Positions 7,849-17,105 are shown, counted from the first letter of the stretch. The stretch: DNA of 33,963 bases from Akkermansia sp. (GCA_024405415.1 JAKSOV010000012.1:1-33963); one strand, 5' to 3'. The notes: generated by a model from the letters alone, not told the origin. Translations and numbers: made by a program.

Positions 7849-7871
7849 AGACACATTGAGATTTCACGTTT

Positions 7872-8804
7872 ATGGCACTACCCAAATATAACGAGCTTTA
7901 CGACATCTTTCTGAACTATCTGGCAGACGGACAGCCGCGCAGCTGCGGCGATATGCGCCGCCACATCGCCACGGAAATGCAGATTTCAGATGAGGATTTA
8001 CGCCTCCTGCTGCCCCATGGGAACGGCAAATCCGTCTTCATGGGACGCGTCGGCTGGGCGGGCACCTACCTGAAAAAGGCAGGGCTCATCGACTACCCCA
8101 AGCGCGGAGTTTACCAAATTACGAAAGAGGGCAAAAAGCTGCTGGCCCAACACCTGCCGACGATTGACAACGCCGTCCTGAGCCAATACCCGGGTTTCAC
8201 GGCCTTCGTCCGCCCGGTCAATACACCTAAAGGGGCAACACCGCGAGAGGATAAAGAGGTTATCGATTCCGGCAGTGAGACACCCGAGGATAAAATCGAA
8301 GTAGCTTTCGCAGAGATTAACGCCTCGCTCGAAGATGAGCTGCTGACGGCCATCATGGAGCAGGATTTTAATTTCTTTGAGCGCCTCGTGGTGCAGCTCA
8401 TGCAGCAGATGGGCTACGGCGACAAGCTGGAGAATTCCGCCGTTGTCACGGGGCAAACGGGAGATGAAGGCATCGACGGCATCATCCGCGAGGACAAGCT
8501 CGGTTTCAACTCCATCTACATCCAGGCCAAACGATGGAAGCGCGACGCCTCCGTCGGCCGCCCCGAGGTACAAACCTTCGTCGGCGCGTTGGAAGGGCAA
8601 GGAGCCCAGAAGGGGCTCTTCATCACCACGGCCAGGTTTACCAAAGCCGCACAGGAATACGCCCAAAAGAATCTTTCGCACAAAATCATTCTCATCGACG
8701 GCACCACCCTCGCCAAGCTCATGATTGAGCACAACCTCGGCGTCTCCGTGCGCGCGACCTACTACATCAAAAACCTCGATTCAGACTTCTTCAACGAAAG
8801 CTGA
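7872..8804 (+). CDS. mrr: Mrr-type type IV restriction endonuclease
   Basis: A 310-residue protein with the two-domain layout of Mrr. Residues 1-95 form a winged-helix Mrr_N domain (YNELYDIFLNYLADG, then VGWAGTYLKKAGLIDYPKRG). A variable linker at 115-145 follows, and residues 155-300 form the Mrr catalytic PD-(D/E)xK-type fold. The catalytic set is visible: FFERLVVQLMQQMGYG, then GDEGIDG with Asp202, then IYIQAKRW with Gln218-Ala-Lys220, the QxK variant normal for Mrr. Members cleave foreign DNA carrying modified (usually methylated) bases, so it must tolerate the methylation made by the nearby HsdM. It has its own promoter and a strong terminator and so is a separate unit of the defence island. 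The family is common; the assignment is secure, the target modification unknown. Confidence 0.9.
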   Translation: MALPKYNELYDIFLNYLADGQPRSCGDMRRHIATEMQISDEDLRLLLPHGNGKSVFMGRVGWAGTYLKKAGLIDYPKRGVYQITKEGKKLLAQHLPTIDNAVLSQYPGFTAFVRPVNTPKGATPREDKEVIDSGSETPEDKIEVAFAEINASLEDELLTAIMEQDFNFFERLVVQLMQQMGYGDKLENSAVVTGQTGDEGIDGIIREDKLGFNSIYIQAKRWKRDASVGRPEVQTFVGALEGQGAQKGLFITTARFTKAAQEYAQKNLSHKIILIDGTTLAKLMIEHNLGVSVRATYYIKNLDSDFFNES

Positions 8805-8831
8805 TTGCATTTTCCCAAGCCCCCCCCGACA

Positions 8832-8868
8832 CGCCCTCAAGCCCCCGCTTGAGGGCGGTTTTGTTTTC
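8832..8868 (+). terminator. Rho-independent terminator of mrr
   Basis: A perfect 11-bp stem, CGCCCTCAAGC (8832-8842) with GCTTGAGGGCG (8847-8857), a CCCC loop and a GTTTTGTTTT tail. Confidence 0.85.
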
Positions 8869-8890
8869 CCGCACACCAACCTTTCCGCAG

Positions 8891-9043
8891 GGTGTACATA
8901 CACCGTGCGTACTCACTCATGCGCAACAGTTACCGCGTGCTTCCCCCGCAGGGTGTATATACACCACTTTGCAGCCATAGGCTGTGAAGAAACACGCGCC
9001 CGCGGCGCGGGGGGAAAATATCCGCGCCGGGTGTCTATACCCC
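8891..9043. repeat. Three spaced copies of a 14-bp palindrome in a gene-free region
   Basis: GGTGTACATACACC (8891-8904), the perfect palindrome GGTGTATATACACC (8952-8965) and the degenerate GGTGTCTATACCCC (9030-9043). Each is preceded by CCGCAG or CGCCG, so the shared unit is about 20 bp. Spacings are 61 and 78 bp. The whole 8869-9229 interval carries no believable gene. The copies could be operator-type binding sites, or decayed copies of a small repeat; nothing in the sequence decides this. Confidence 0.55.
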
Positions 9044-9229
9044 GAAAGCTCTCACCATCCGCCACGTTCCCAACGCCACCGCCGCGCCGACCCAACGCCC
9101 TATCGACAATCGACATACATAAAAATCTTCACACGAAACAAAACAAGTCCCTCCTTGCCTCCTCTATCGTCGGAAAATCCCACTCCGGCAATCCAGTCAG
9201 CCCGCAGTGAGAACTAATGAAGTTAGGAT

Positions 9230-10008
9230 TTAAGCTTGCGATGAAGAAATGATTATGTTATCTGGAACACCTAAGTTTATTAGTTCTTTTCTTATCCTTT
9301 CGCCTTCTTCATCTATTTCAGTTTTTATTTCCAGTGAATCAATAACAGATGAAATATCCCTAAACGGGATAAGAATGTACGGACACATGACCGTCCTGTT
9401 TCTCCTTTTAACCTTACAACTCACTTTTTCATACTCCACCAATGGAGATTCATCGTCCAAAAACAAGTACCCTCTATACTCTTTTTGATATGAAAATTTT
9501 GAAGGAATTGACAAGATATCCATAATGGGCATAGGCAGCCGCTCCAATACTTCAGACTCCCTAATTTGATTTTTTTCCACCTTTTCAAATAGTGTTTATC
9601 GATATACGTGACTTTCTCGACACCCAAAACATCGCTGCATGTCAACAATTCGCTCAAAGGCGTCATAGGATGTATTAAACTATAGAAAGACCCCAAAAAT
9701 AATCTTATTTTTCCAACGGTTGTTCGGAGCAATATGGAGTTCTTATCACCAAATACTCGCCAATTTTTACCAGATGGTTCCCCTTGAGACCAATATGTAA
9801 AGAAATAATTTTCATCCAAATCAAGCCACTCAGCACCCTCGCAATGGGGCAAAATTGCTCTATGCATCTTCATTTCCCCATTGCGCGGTTTTAATCTCCA
9901 GCGCTTGAGTGAGTTCATCTGCCACCTATTGCTGCTCAGCCTAGCAATAAAATCTTCAGCGGGCATAATCCGAAACAGGCGCTCGGCATCGTCATCAAAT
10001 CCAGACAT
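9230..10008 (-). pseudogene. DUF2971-like gene split by a frameshift in an A7 run
   Basis: Two overlapping minus-strand frames join into one protein of about 259 residues if one A is added to the run of seven (9570-9576, T on the plus strand). The first frame begins at the ATG at 10008 (MSGFDDDAERLFRIMPAEDF) and stays sensible to KHYLKRWKK; the second continues KNQIRESEVLERL and runs to the stop at 9230. The first part has a YFFTYWSQGEPSGKNWRVFG segment followed by SILLRTTVGKIRLFL, and the second has YQKEYRGYLF and a final helix plus strand. This order resembles DUF2971 proteins, which are frequent in mobile and defence regions and have no firm function. The family call is moderate. The break could be decay, an assembly error, or slippage at A AAA AAA. 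AT-rich compared with neighbours. Confidence 0.6.
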
Positions 10009-10254
10009 TTTTTTACTGATTAGTTTTCCTGCATAAAGGCTTGATATTCTTTATACATATACTCAGAAATTTCCCTCTTCGGGGATGCATTTCATTTCCC
10101 AGCGAACCATAAAGATTCAAATCATATGCTTTATATCATAGCTACATTCAAATATCAAGAAAATTTCGGCTTTTCCATCGCAATATTAGATTACATTACA
10201 ACCAACAAGAGCTTTTCCAATATTTTTCCTCTCATATCAGCGTTTTCTCCTTGA
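10009..10254. other. AT-rich intergenic region without a gene
   Basis: Together with the hsdR promoter and leader, this 350-bp gap separates the frameshifted gene from hsdR. I see no coding frame, hairpin terminator or repeat in it beyond AT-rich sequence; it must hold the divergent promoter for the minus-strand gene. Confidence 0.5.
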
Positions 10255-10283
10255 TTGCCAAATGAATATGTGGTAGAGATAAT
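10255..10283 (+). promoter_or_regulatory. Promoter of the hsdRMS operon
   Basis: TTGCCA (10255-10260) and GATAAT (10278-10283) with a 17-bp spacer, leaving a leader of about 70 bases before hsdR. Confidence 0.5.
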
Positions 10284-10361
10284 ACCGTTGCTTCGCGCGT
10301 GGGCGCGAGGCGGCGGTGAGTTTTTCGTTTATTCCCATGCCCTTCATCTTTTCATCCGCTT

Positions 10362-13148
10362 ATGGCAAAGCCTGAGGAAGCAGCTCGCAAGAAAATTGAC
10401 GCGCAGTTGGCGGCGTGCGGGTGGACTGTGACGGCGGATAAGGAGGCGTGGAAGCAGGGCGATGCGGTGGCAATCACGGAATGGGTCTTCCCGAACGGCT
10501 TGATTGCGGATTATTTGCTCTGCTGTCAGGGCAAGGCCATCGGCGTGGTAGAAGCGAAGAAGGAGAACTTCCTGCTCGGCGGGGTGTACCACCAAGCCAA
10601 CGGCTACCTTGACGCATCCGCGGAAGAAACGCGGGTTCCCAAGTGGCGGAATGCCCTGTGCTTCACATATGTCGCCAACGGAAACGTCGTGCTGTTTGCC
10701 GACCGCCGCACGGAGTATTCCCGCTCGCGGGTGGTGTTCAGCTTCCACCGCCCCGATACCTTGGCTCGCCTGATGGCGGAGGGCGAATCCACCCTGCCCG
10801 ACCGACTGCGCACGCAGGCAGGAACGCCCCTGCCCGACAAACTGCACCTGCGTGATTGCCAAACGGAAGCGATTGAGAGCTTAGAAAAATCCCTCGCCGA
10901 CCAACACCGCCGCGCATACATCCACCTCGCCACGGGCGCGGGCAAGACCTACATGGCGTGCACGTTCTGCCACCGCCTGTTGCGGCAATCGAAGGCCACG
11001 CGCATTCTGTTTCTCGTGGACCGCACCAACCTCGGAGACAACGCTCTGAGCGAATTCAGCCATTGGACCTCCCCCACCAGAGGCCACAAGTTCACGGAAG
11101 AATACATCGTCGAGCGTTTGGGCGGCAGCCCGCCCACGGGAGCCAAGGTGGTCATTTCCACCATCCAGCGCGTGTACGCCCTGCTCTCCGGCGTGCCGAT
11201 GGCACCTGAGGACGAAGAAGAATCCGCTTGGGAGCGGGAGCGCACGGATGCGCCCGAAAAACAGGTGCTCTACAACGCCGCCGTGCCGCCCGAGTTCTTC
11301 GATTTCGTCATCGTGGACGAATGCCACCGCTCCATCTACAAAAAGTGGCGCGGCGTGCTGGAGTATTTCGATGCCACGCTCATCGGGCTCACCGCCACGC
11401 CCTCCCCGCAGACACACGCCTTTTTCGATGAAAACCGCGTGGCGACGTATTCCTACGCGGAATCCGTGAAGGACGGCGTGAATGTGCCTTACACCATCTT
11501 CCGCATCAAAACGCGCATTTCCGAGCAGGGCGGCGTCATCCAAGCCGACCCCGACTTCGGCAACTACCGCAAAGACCAGTTCACAGGGCAGCTGGAAGAT
11601 ATCGAGATGGACAAGGACGAGGAGTACCAAAAGACGGAGCTCAACCGCCGTGTGGAGTCTCCGAGCCAAATCCGCCTCATTCTTTCGACCTACCGCGACT
11701 CCATCTACACCAAGCTCTACCCCCAACGCCGCAGCAACGACGAGGAGTACAACACCAACTTTATCCCCAAGACACTCATCTTCGCGCAGACGGATGCGCA
11801 CGCCGAGACCATCTGCAAAATCGCACAGGAAGTCTTCGGGCGCGGCGACCGCTTCTGTCAGAAAATCACCTGCTCCGTCACCGGAACAACCTCCCAAGCC
11901 CTCATCCGCGAGTTCCGCACCGACCCCGCCTTCCGCATTGCCGTCACCGTGGACCTCGTGGCCACAGGAACGGACATTCGCCCGCTGGAGGTTGTGCTCT
12001 TCATGCGCGATGTCCGCAGCAGCCTGTACTACGAACAGATGGTCGGGCGCGGCTGCCGCGTGATTGAGGACAACATGCTGCTCAACGTCACACCGAACGC
12101 GGATTCCAAGGATTTGTTCTATCTGGTGGATGCCGTGGGTGTCACCGAGCACATCAAGGTCACGCCGCAGCCGACGCTCAAAGGCGGACGGCATACCGAC
12201 ATGATGGAGCTCATGCAGCGCGTGGCGGATTGGCGGCGGCGCGAGCCGGATGCCGATGATGTCCGCACGCTCTCCCAACGGCTGACCCGCCTTGTGCACA
12301 AATGCCGCCGCCTGTACTACACCGCCGAGCTGAACGCCATCCGCTTCACCATCGCCGTTCCGCCCGATGATGCAGGAGAAGACCTAATGGTTGCCGAACC
12401 CGTCTTTGAAGATATTGGCTTAGAGGAGATGGCGGCACGGCTCTACGACGCGGCGGAGACAACGCCGCGCGGCGACGACGAGCACAACCTCTTCGACGGC
12501 TTCACACCCGCCATGCAACGGCGCATCTACGAGCTGGTCTGCAAGCACGGCATCCTCATCTCCCACGAGACGGATACGCTGCAGGAAACGCCGGAATTCA
12601 CCCACAGCGTGGCAGAGGAGCGCACCGCCGCCTTTGAAGCCTTTTTGGAGAAGCGCAAGGACACCCTTGCCGCCCTGCGCTTCATCTACCAAGGCACCAT
12701 GCAGCAGGAAACCCTGCTGGCCGAGCAGCTGGAGGAGCTCCTTGATGCCATGCAAGCCGCCAATCCCCACTTCAAGACAAACACCCTGTGGCGGCACTAC
12801 CAAACCCTGCACCCGGAACAATGCCGCGAAGCCTACGGACGCTCCGCCGAGCTGGGCAACCTCATCCGTCTGGTGCGCTACGCCGCGCATCTCACGGAAA
12901 CGCTGGATGACTTCGGCCGCATTGCCCGCCGCAACTACGAGCTGTGGCTCGGGCGCAAAATCAACGCCGGCATCACCTTCACGGACGAGCAGCGCGCGCT
13001 GCTGGACAAGGTGCGAGATGCCGTCATCTACCAATTCGCAGGGGATGTCAAGCGCATGCAGACCGTGGACCCCGCCCTGTACCCGCAGTGCTTCAAAGCT
13101 AAGCTGCACACCTATCTTTCTGAACTCACCTCAGCCCTTATCGCCTAA
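10362..13148 (+). CDS. hsdR: Type I restriction enzyme, R (endonuclease/translocase) subunit
   Basis: A 928-residue HsdR subunit, which cuts DNA after ATP-driven translocation in complex with HsdM and HsdS. Domains in order: an N-terminal PD-(D/E)xK nuclease with Asp50 and Glu64-Ala-Lys66 (GVVEAKKENF); an SF2 helicase core with Walker A LATGAGKT at about 189-196, the DECH box (VIVDECHRSIY) at about 317, and TATPSP; helicase lobe 2 with TLIFAQTDAHAETI, VATGTDI and a final motif VI-like YEQMVGRGCR; then an EcoEI-type helical C-terminal domain. All catalytic residues are present, so it should be active. It starts the operon; the hsdM ATG follows its stop by two bases. No Shine-Dalgarno sequence is evident before the ATG. 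Confidence 0.95.
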   Translation: MAKPEEAARKKIDAQLAACGWTVTADKEAWKQGDAVAITEWVFPNGLIADYLLCCQGKAIGVVEAKKENFLLGGVYHQANGYLDASAEETRVPKWRNALCFTYVANGNVVLFADRRTEYSRSRVVFSFHRPDTLARLMAEGESTLPDRLRTQAGTPLPDKLHLRDCQTEAIESLEKSLADQHRRAYIHLATGAGKTYMACTFCHRLLRQSKATRILFLVDRTNLGDNALSEFSHWTSPTRGHKFTEEYIVERLGGSPPTGAKVVISTIQRVYALLSGVPMAPEDEEESAWERERTDAPEKQVLYNAAVPPEFFDFVIVDECHRSIYKKWRGVLEYFDATLIGLTATPSPQTHAFFDENRVATYSYAESVKDGVNVPYTIFRIKTRISEQGGVIQADPDFGNYRKDQFTGQLEDIEMDKDEEYQKTELNRRVESPSQIRLILSTYRDSIYTKLYPQRRSNDEEYNTNFIPKTLIFAQTDAHAETICKIAQEVFGRGDRFCQKITCSVTGTTSQALIREFRTDPAFRIAVTVDLVATGTDIRPLEVVLFMRDVRSSLYYEQMVGRGCRVIEDNMLLNVTPNADSKDLFYLVDAVGVTEHIKVTPQPTLKGGRHTDMMELMQRVADWRRREPDADDVRTLSQRLTRLVHKCRRLYYTAELNAIRFTIAVPPDDAGEDLMVAEPVFEDIGLEEMAARLYDAAETTPRGDDEHNLFDGFTPAMQRRIYELVCKHGILISHETDTLQETPEFTHSVAEERTAAFEAFLEKRKDTLAALRFIYQGTMQQETLLAEQLEELLDAMQAANPHFKTNTLWRHYQTLHPEQCREAYGRSAELGNLIRLVRYAAHLTETLDDFGRIARRNYELWLGRKINAGITFTDEQRALLDKVRDAVIYQFAGDVKRMQTVDPALYPQCFKAKLHTYLSELTSALIA

Positions 13149-13150
13149 AT

Positions 13151-14590
13151 ATGTCTATCGTCGATAAAGTGTGGAAGATGGCAACGGTTCTTTGCAAAGC
13201 CGGCGTCTCCTTCACGGACTACGTCTCCCAGCTCACCTACCTGCTCTTCCTGAAAATGGATGACGAGCAAGCACAGATATACGGAAAACAATCCGCCCTT
13301 GTGCCTGAGGCCTGCCGATGGGCCACCCTTTCCGCGTTGCAAGGTGAAGATTTGGCAGCGGCGTACACCGCTGCGCTGAAAGTCCTCTCCGAACAGCCCA
13401 ACATCCTTGGTGTCATTTATCGGGATGCTCAGAACAAAATCACCAAGCCCGCGCACCTGCGCCGCGTCATTGAGATGATTGATGCGGAAACATGGCTCGC
13501 GTTGGATGTCGATGTCAAGGGTTCTATCTACGAAGGCATCTTGGAGAAAAACGCTTCCGCCGAAAAGGGCGCGGGGCAATACTTCACCTCCCGCGCCCTC
13601 ATCCGTGCCATCGTGGATGTCATGCGCCCCCGCGCCGGGCTCAACATCCACGACCCCTTCTGCGGCACGGGCGGCTTCCTGCTGGGCGCCTACGAGTACA
13701 TCCGCAAGCAGAACCCCGATTACAGAGAGCTGGAACGTCTGCAAAAGCGTGGTCTCTCCGGCAACGATATCACCCCCATGGTCGTGAGTCTCGCATCCAT
13801 GAACATGTACCTGCACGGCATCGGGGCGCAGCGAGGTGCCAATCTGCCCATTCTCTGCCGCGACACCCTGTCCGAGCCCGAAGCACGCAGTTTCGACATG
13901 GTGCTGGCCAACCCGCCTTTCGGCATCGGCGGCGGTGTGCAGGATGAATCCGGTTCTTTCACGCTCGCGGATGACCGCTTCTTCGCCATCACCTCCAACA
14001 TGCAGCTCAACGCCGTGCAGCACATCATGGCGATTCTGAACTCGACAGGCCGCGCCGCCGTTGTGGTGCCGGACAACGTGCTCTCGGGCGAAGACACCGC
14101 CGGTGCTGCCATCCGCCGCAAGCTGTTGGAGCAGTTCAACCTCCACACCATCCTGCGCCTCCCCACGGGCATTTTCTACGCACAGGGCGTGCAGGCGAAC
14201 GTCATCTTCTTCGACAAATGCCCGCTGGACGGCAAGTCTCACCACACGGAGAAAGTGTGGGTCTACGACTACCGCACCAACATCAAACACACGCTGGTGC
14301 AGAAGCCGATGAAGCGTGAGCACCTCGATGAATTCGTCACCTGTTACCACGCGGATGACATCACGCACCGCAAAGAAACCTGCAGCGAGAGGAACCCCGA
14401 TGGTCGCTGGCGTTGTTTCAGCTATGCGGACATCATCAAGCGCCCGAACACCAATCTCGACCTCCGCTGGATTAAACCGCAGGAGGACACCATCGAGGGA
14501 ACCATGGAAGAGCTGGTCGCCATGCTGGAGGAAGAAATCACCAAGCAGCAAACCGCCCTCGCCGCCCTGAAAAAGCAGTTGAGCCTCTGA
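13151..14590 (+). CDS. hsdM: Type I restriction-modification system, N6-adenine methyltransferase subunit
   Basis: A 479-residue HsdM. Residues 1-130 are the helical HsdM_N domain (VWKMATVLCKAGVSFTDYVSQL). The methyltransferase core follows: GQYFTSRALIRAIVDVM, the SAM-binding motif I DPFCGTGGFLLGAYEY near residue 166, and the catalytic motif IV NPPFG near residue 253 (ANPPFGIGGG). Motif I reads DPFCGTGGF where DPACGTGGF is more common, a conservative difference. It transfers methyl groups to adenine within the site chosen by HsdS and forms the M2S core of the restriction complex. It starts two bases after the hsdR stop and ends 12 bp before hsdS, so translation is probably coupled. The last 30 residues are a coiled-coil-like helix (EELVAMLEEEITKQQTALAAL). 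Confidence 0.95.
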   Translation: MSIVDKVWKMATVLCKAGVSFTDYVSQLTYLLFLKMDDEQAQIYGKQSALVPEACRWATLSALQGEDLAAAYTAALKVLSEQPNILGVIYRDAQNKITKPAHLRRVIEMIDAETWLALDVDVKGSIYEGILEKNASAEKGAGQYFTSRALIRAIVDVMRPRAGLNIHDPFCGTGGFLLGAYEYIRKQNPDYRELERLQKRGLSGNDITPMVVSLASMNMYLHGIGAQRGANLPILCRDTLSEPEARSFDMVLANPPFGIGGGVQDESGSFTLADDRFFAITSNMQLNAVQHIMAILNSTGRAAVVVPDNVLSGEDTAGAAIRRKLLEQFNLHTILRLPTGIFYAQGVQANVIFFDKCPLDGKSHHTEKVWVYDYRTNIKHTLVQKPMKREHLDEFVTCYHADDITHRKETCSERNPDGRWRCFSYADIIKRPNTNLDLRWIKPQEDTIEGTMEELVAMLEEEITKQQTALAALKKQLSL

Positions 14591-14602
14591 CCTGACACGC
14601 CC

Positions 14603-16063
14603 ATGCTCCTCTCCTCCATCCGTCAGCAAATCCTCGACCGCGCCATCCGCGGGCAGCTCGTTCCCCAGCTCCCCGAAGAAGGCACCGCTGAGGAACTCTA
14701 TCAGCAGATTCAGGCGGAAAAGAAAGCCCTTATCGCCAACGGCTCCATTAAGAAAGAGAAACCGCTAGAGCCTATTCAAGAGGAGGATATTCCTTTCGAG
14801 ATTCCCGCAACGTGGAAGTGGGTACAATTACAAGATATTTGCATGTCCTTGGGTGCCGGACTCACTCCGTCAAAATCCAATAAGGCCTATCACACAAATG
14901 GAACCATCCCATGGATTCTGACAGGAGATTTAAACGACCAAGAAATTTTAGAAGCTCCGAATAAAATTACACAGCTCGCTCTGGATAACACTTCTTTGCA
15001 AATCAAACCATCAGGAAGCCTCTTGATTGCCATGTACGGAGCAACCATCGGCAAGCTCGGCATTCTGACATTTCCGGCCTGCATGAATCAGGCATGTTGC
15101 TGCATTGAACCTCATCAAAATGTCAATCGTCTATTCCTTTTTTATTACCTCCGAGCCATCAGAAGCTCATTAAAAACTTCTGGTGAAGGCAGTGCTCAAC
15201 CCAATATCTCCAAAGAAAAACTTAGGATTCTACACATCCCCCTTCCCCCTCAGGAAGAGCAAACACGCATTGTCCGAAAGATAGAAGCTCTTTTCAGCGC
15301 CCTAGATACAGTTGAATCATCCAAAAAGCGTATCTCTGCTATCCAAACCGAGCTGACGAAGCGTATTCTCGAGCAAGCCATTCAGGGCAAGCTCGTTCCC
15401 CAGCTTCCCGAGGAGGGCACCGCCGAAGAGCTTTATCAGCAGATTCAAGCCGAAAAGCAGCGTCTCATCGCTGCCGGCACCATCAAAAAAGAAAAGCCCC
15501 TCCCCCCCATCGAGGAAAAAGACCACCCCTTCGACATCCCCGAAACATGGAAGTGGGTACGGCTGGGGGATTGCGGTGCATTCACTCGCGGCTCAGGCAT
15601 CAAAAAGAACGAGGTTGTAGCCGAGGGCAAGCCTTGCGTGCGATACGGACAGTTATACACCACCTATAAAACACGCTTCTCGCAAGCGGTATCGCACGTT
15701 CCGCAAGAGCTATTTGATAAGTGCAAGCAAGCCAGCAAGGGTGATATTCTGATGGCCTTAACGGGCGAAAACAAAGTAGATATCGCCATGGCCGTCCTCT
15801 ACGAAGGTGAGGAAGCCCTGGCCATCGGTGGTGATATGACAAAATTCTCCCCCGTCCGCATCGACCCGCTCTATCTCGTCTACACGTTAAACTCTCCCTA
15901 CGGCATCAGCTGCAAGACCGAGCGCTCCACAGGAGACATCATCGTCCACACCTCAAACGACAAGCTCTCCACCATCCCCATCCCCCTGCCCCCGCTCGCC
16001 GAACAAAAGCGCATTGTCGCCAAGATTGAGGAGATGCTAACCCTTTGTAAAACATTGCAATAA
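14603..16063 (+). CDS. hsdS: Type I restriction-modification system, specificity subunit
   Basis: A 486-residue HsdS with two target-recognition domains in the classic layout. A conserved region at the N-terminus (ILDRAIRGQLVPQLPEEGTA) leads into TRD1 (about 72-225), then a central conserved helix (PPQEEQTRIVRKIEALFSAL) leads into a second copy of the same block (ILEQAIQGKLVPQLPEEGTA), TRD2 (about 315-460) and a final helix (PPLAEQKRIVAKIEEML). The two blocks at about 14627-14825 and 15361-15572 are recognisably repeated at the DNA level. TRD1 is clearly AT-richer than the blocks around it, suggesting it came by recombination. HsdS decides the bipartite DNA site; the site cannot be predicted here. 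Confidence 0.93.
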   Translation: MLLSSIRQQILDRAIRGQLVPQLPEEGTAEELYQQIQAEKKALIANGSIKKEKPLEPIQEEDIPFEIPATWKWVQLQDICMSLGAGLTPSKSNKAYHTNGTIPWILTGDLNDQEILEAPNKITQLALDNTSLQIKPSGSLLIAMYGATIGKLGILTFPACMNQACCCIEPHQNVNRLFLFYYLRAIRSSLKTSGEGSAQPNISKEKLRILHIPLPPQEEQTRIVRKIEALFSALDTVESSKKRISAIQTELTKRILEQAIQGKLVPQLPEEGTAEELYQQIQAEKQRLIAAGTIKKEKPLPPIEEKDHPFDIPETWKWVRLGDCGAFTRGSGIKKNEVVAEGKPCVRYGQLYTTYKTRFSQAVSHVPQELFDKCKQASKGDILMALTGENKVDIAMAVLYEGEEALAIGGDMTKFSPVRIDPLYLVYTLNSPYGISCKTERSTGDIIVHTSNDKLSTIPIPLPPLAEQKRIVAKIEEMLTLCKTLQ

Positions 16064-16086
16064 AGTACAAACAATAAACTACCCTT

Positions 16087-16899
16087 ATGCTCAATTATAA
16101 CGATGCACAGATAGAAGCTATATGTCGAGCCTTAGCTGAAACGACCTCTGGACCTAAAATGGAAACATATATTAGGTCTCATTCCGTTCTCGGATACACC
16201 TATGTCAAGAATTCCAAATGGAAAGTCTTTATGGCGTATTTTGCAGCAATCAAGCAAGAGTACCCTTACTCAAACAGGATTGAGGAGTGTATTGAGCACT
16301 TTATGTCTCCTGCACTTTTTATTGGTAAAGACGCAGACTATAAGGCACATCGCCATGATTTAAATACCGCCCTGTCGTTCATCGGCAAAGAAATCAACGA
16401 ACGCGGCAAATTACGTGACATCGATAAAGCAGAAACCTTATCAGAAGCCGAGAATAGAGCAAAGTCTCTTCTCAAAAAAGTTGAAGAGCGGAATATGCAT
16501 CCTTTTATCAAAGGAGTCTGCCGAGCAGAATTACTACGAAACGATTTCTATGATGTCGTCTTTGAAGCCAGCAAAGGCGTGTTTGAACGTATTCGCGAGC
16601 TCTCCGGGTACAATGAGTATGACGGAGAGAACCTGATTGCAAAATCCTGTGTGGCAGATGCTCCTTGCTTCATCATTAACAAGCACCTCACGGAAAGCGA
16701 AAAAGCAGAGTACAAAGGCTTCGGCAACCTTCTGCGCGGCATCCACGGACACTTCCGCAACCCTGCTGCCCATACACTCAAGCAAAATTGGGGCAAAACC
16801 GAGATTGAGGTATTGGAGATTCTCGGCATCATATCGTACATTCATAGACGCCTAGACAACGCTCATCGAACCTGTTGTGCGAAAGGGATTGATGCATAA
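16087..16899 (+). CDS. TIGR02391 (Ymh) family protein with HEPN-type motif, linked to hsdS
   Basis: A 270-residue protein of the TIGR02391/Hypoth_Ymh family. The first 150 residues are helical and charged (AQIEAICRALAETTSGPKME). The C-terminal 120 residues carry the family core: FYDVVFEASKGVFERIRELSG, a hydrophobic strand, then GNLLRGIHGHFRNPAAHTLK. The FRNPAAH sequence fits the R-x4-H signature of HEPN RNases, in which Arg and His form the active site. HEPN toxins, including anticodon nucleases such as PrrC and RloC, often sit beside type I restriction systems and act when restriction fails. This gene lies 23 bp after hsdS on the same strand, so it is probably the last operon gene. The family call is good; the RNase role is inferred from the motif. 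Confidence 0.75.
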   Translation: MLNYNDAQIEAICRALAETTSGPKMETYIRSHSVLGYTYVKNSKWKVFMAYFAAIKQEYPYSNRIEECIEHFMSPALFIGKDADYKAHRHDLNTALSFIGKEINERGKLRDIDKAETLSEAENRAKSLLKKVEERNMHPFIKGVCRAELLRNDFYDVVFEASKGVFERIRELSGYNEYDGENLIAKSCVADAPCFIINKHLTESEKAEYKGFGNLLRGIHGHFRNPAAHTLKQNWGKTEIEVLEILGIISYIHRRLDNAHRTCCAKGIDA

Positions 16900-17105
16900 A
16901 GAAACAGGAAGGGGCGACTGCGGATTCTCTAGCGTTCTTGGGGACATACTTCGTAAAAGTTAACAATTTAGGATTGAGAGATACCATTTTTTAACTTCTC
17001 CAAGTCGCTCAATGATGAATCAAGAAACATTGATTCTTCACGTTTTTCGTCACTCTGAAATCTCATTCTCTTTCAGGGCATGAATAAACAGTCACAAAAA
17101 ATCTC
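16900..17105. other. Intergenic region with a weak hairpin
   Basis: No gene is seen. GAATCAA (17017-17023) and TTGATTC (17030-17036) form a 7-bp stem with a six-base loop, followed by CACGTTTTTC; it may be a weak terminator for the hsd operon. The rest is AT-rich and featureless up to the promoter at 17106. Confidence 0.4.

Noticed and set aside
8725-9210. Open frame across the mrr terminator and the palindrome region
   Set aside because: It starts inside mrr, crosses its terminator and has a composition unlike a protein.
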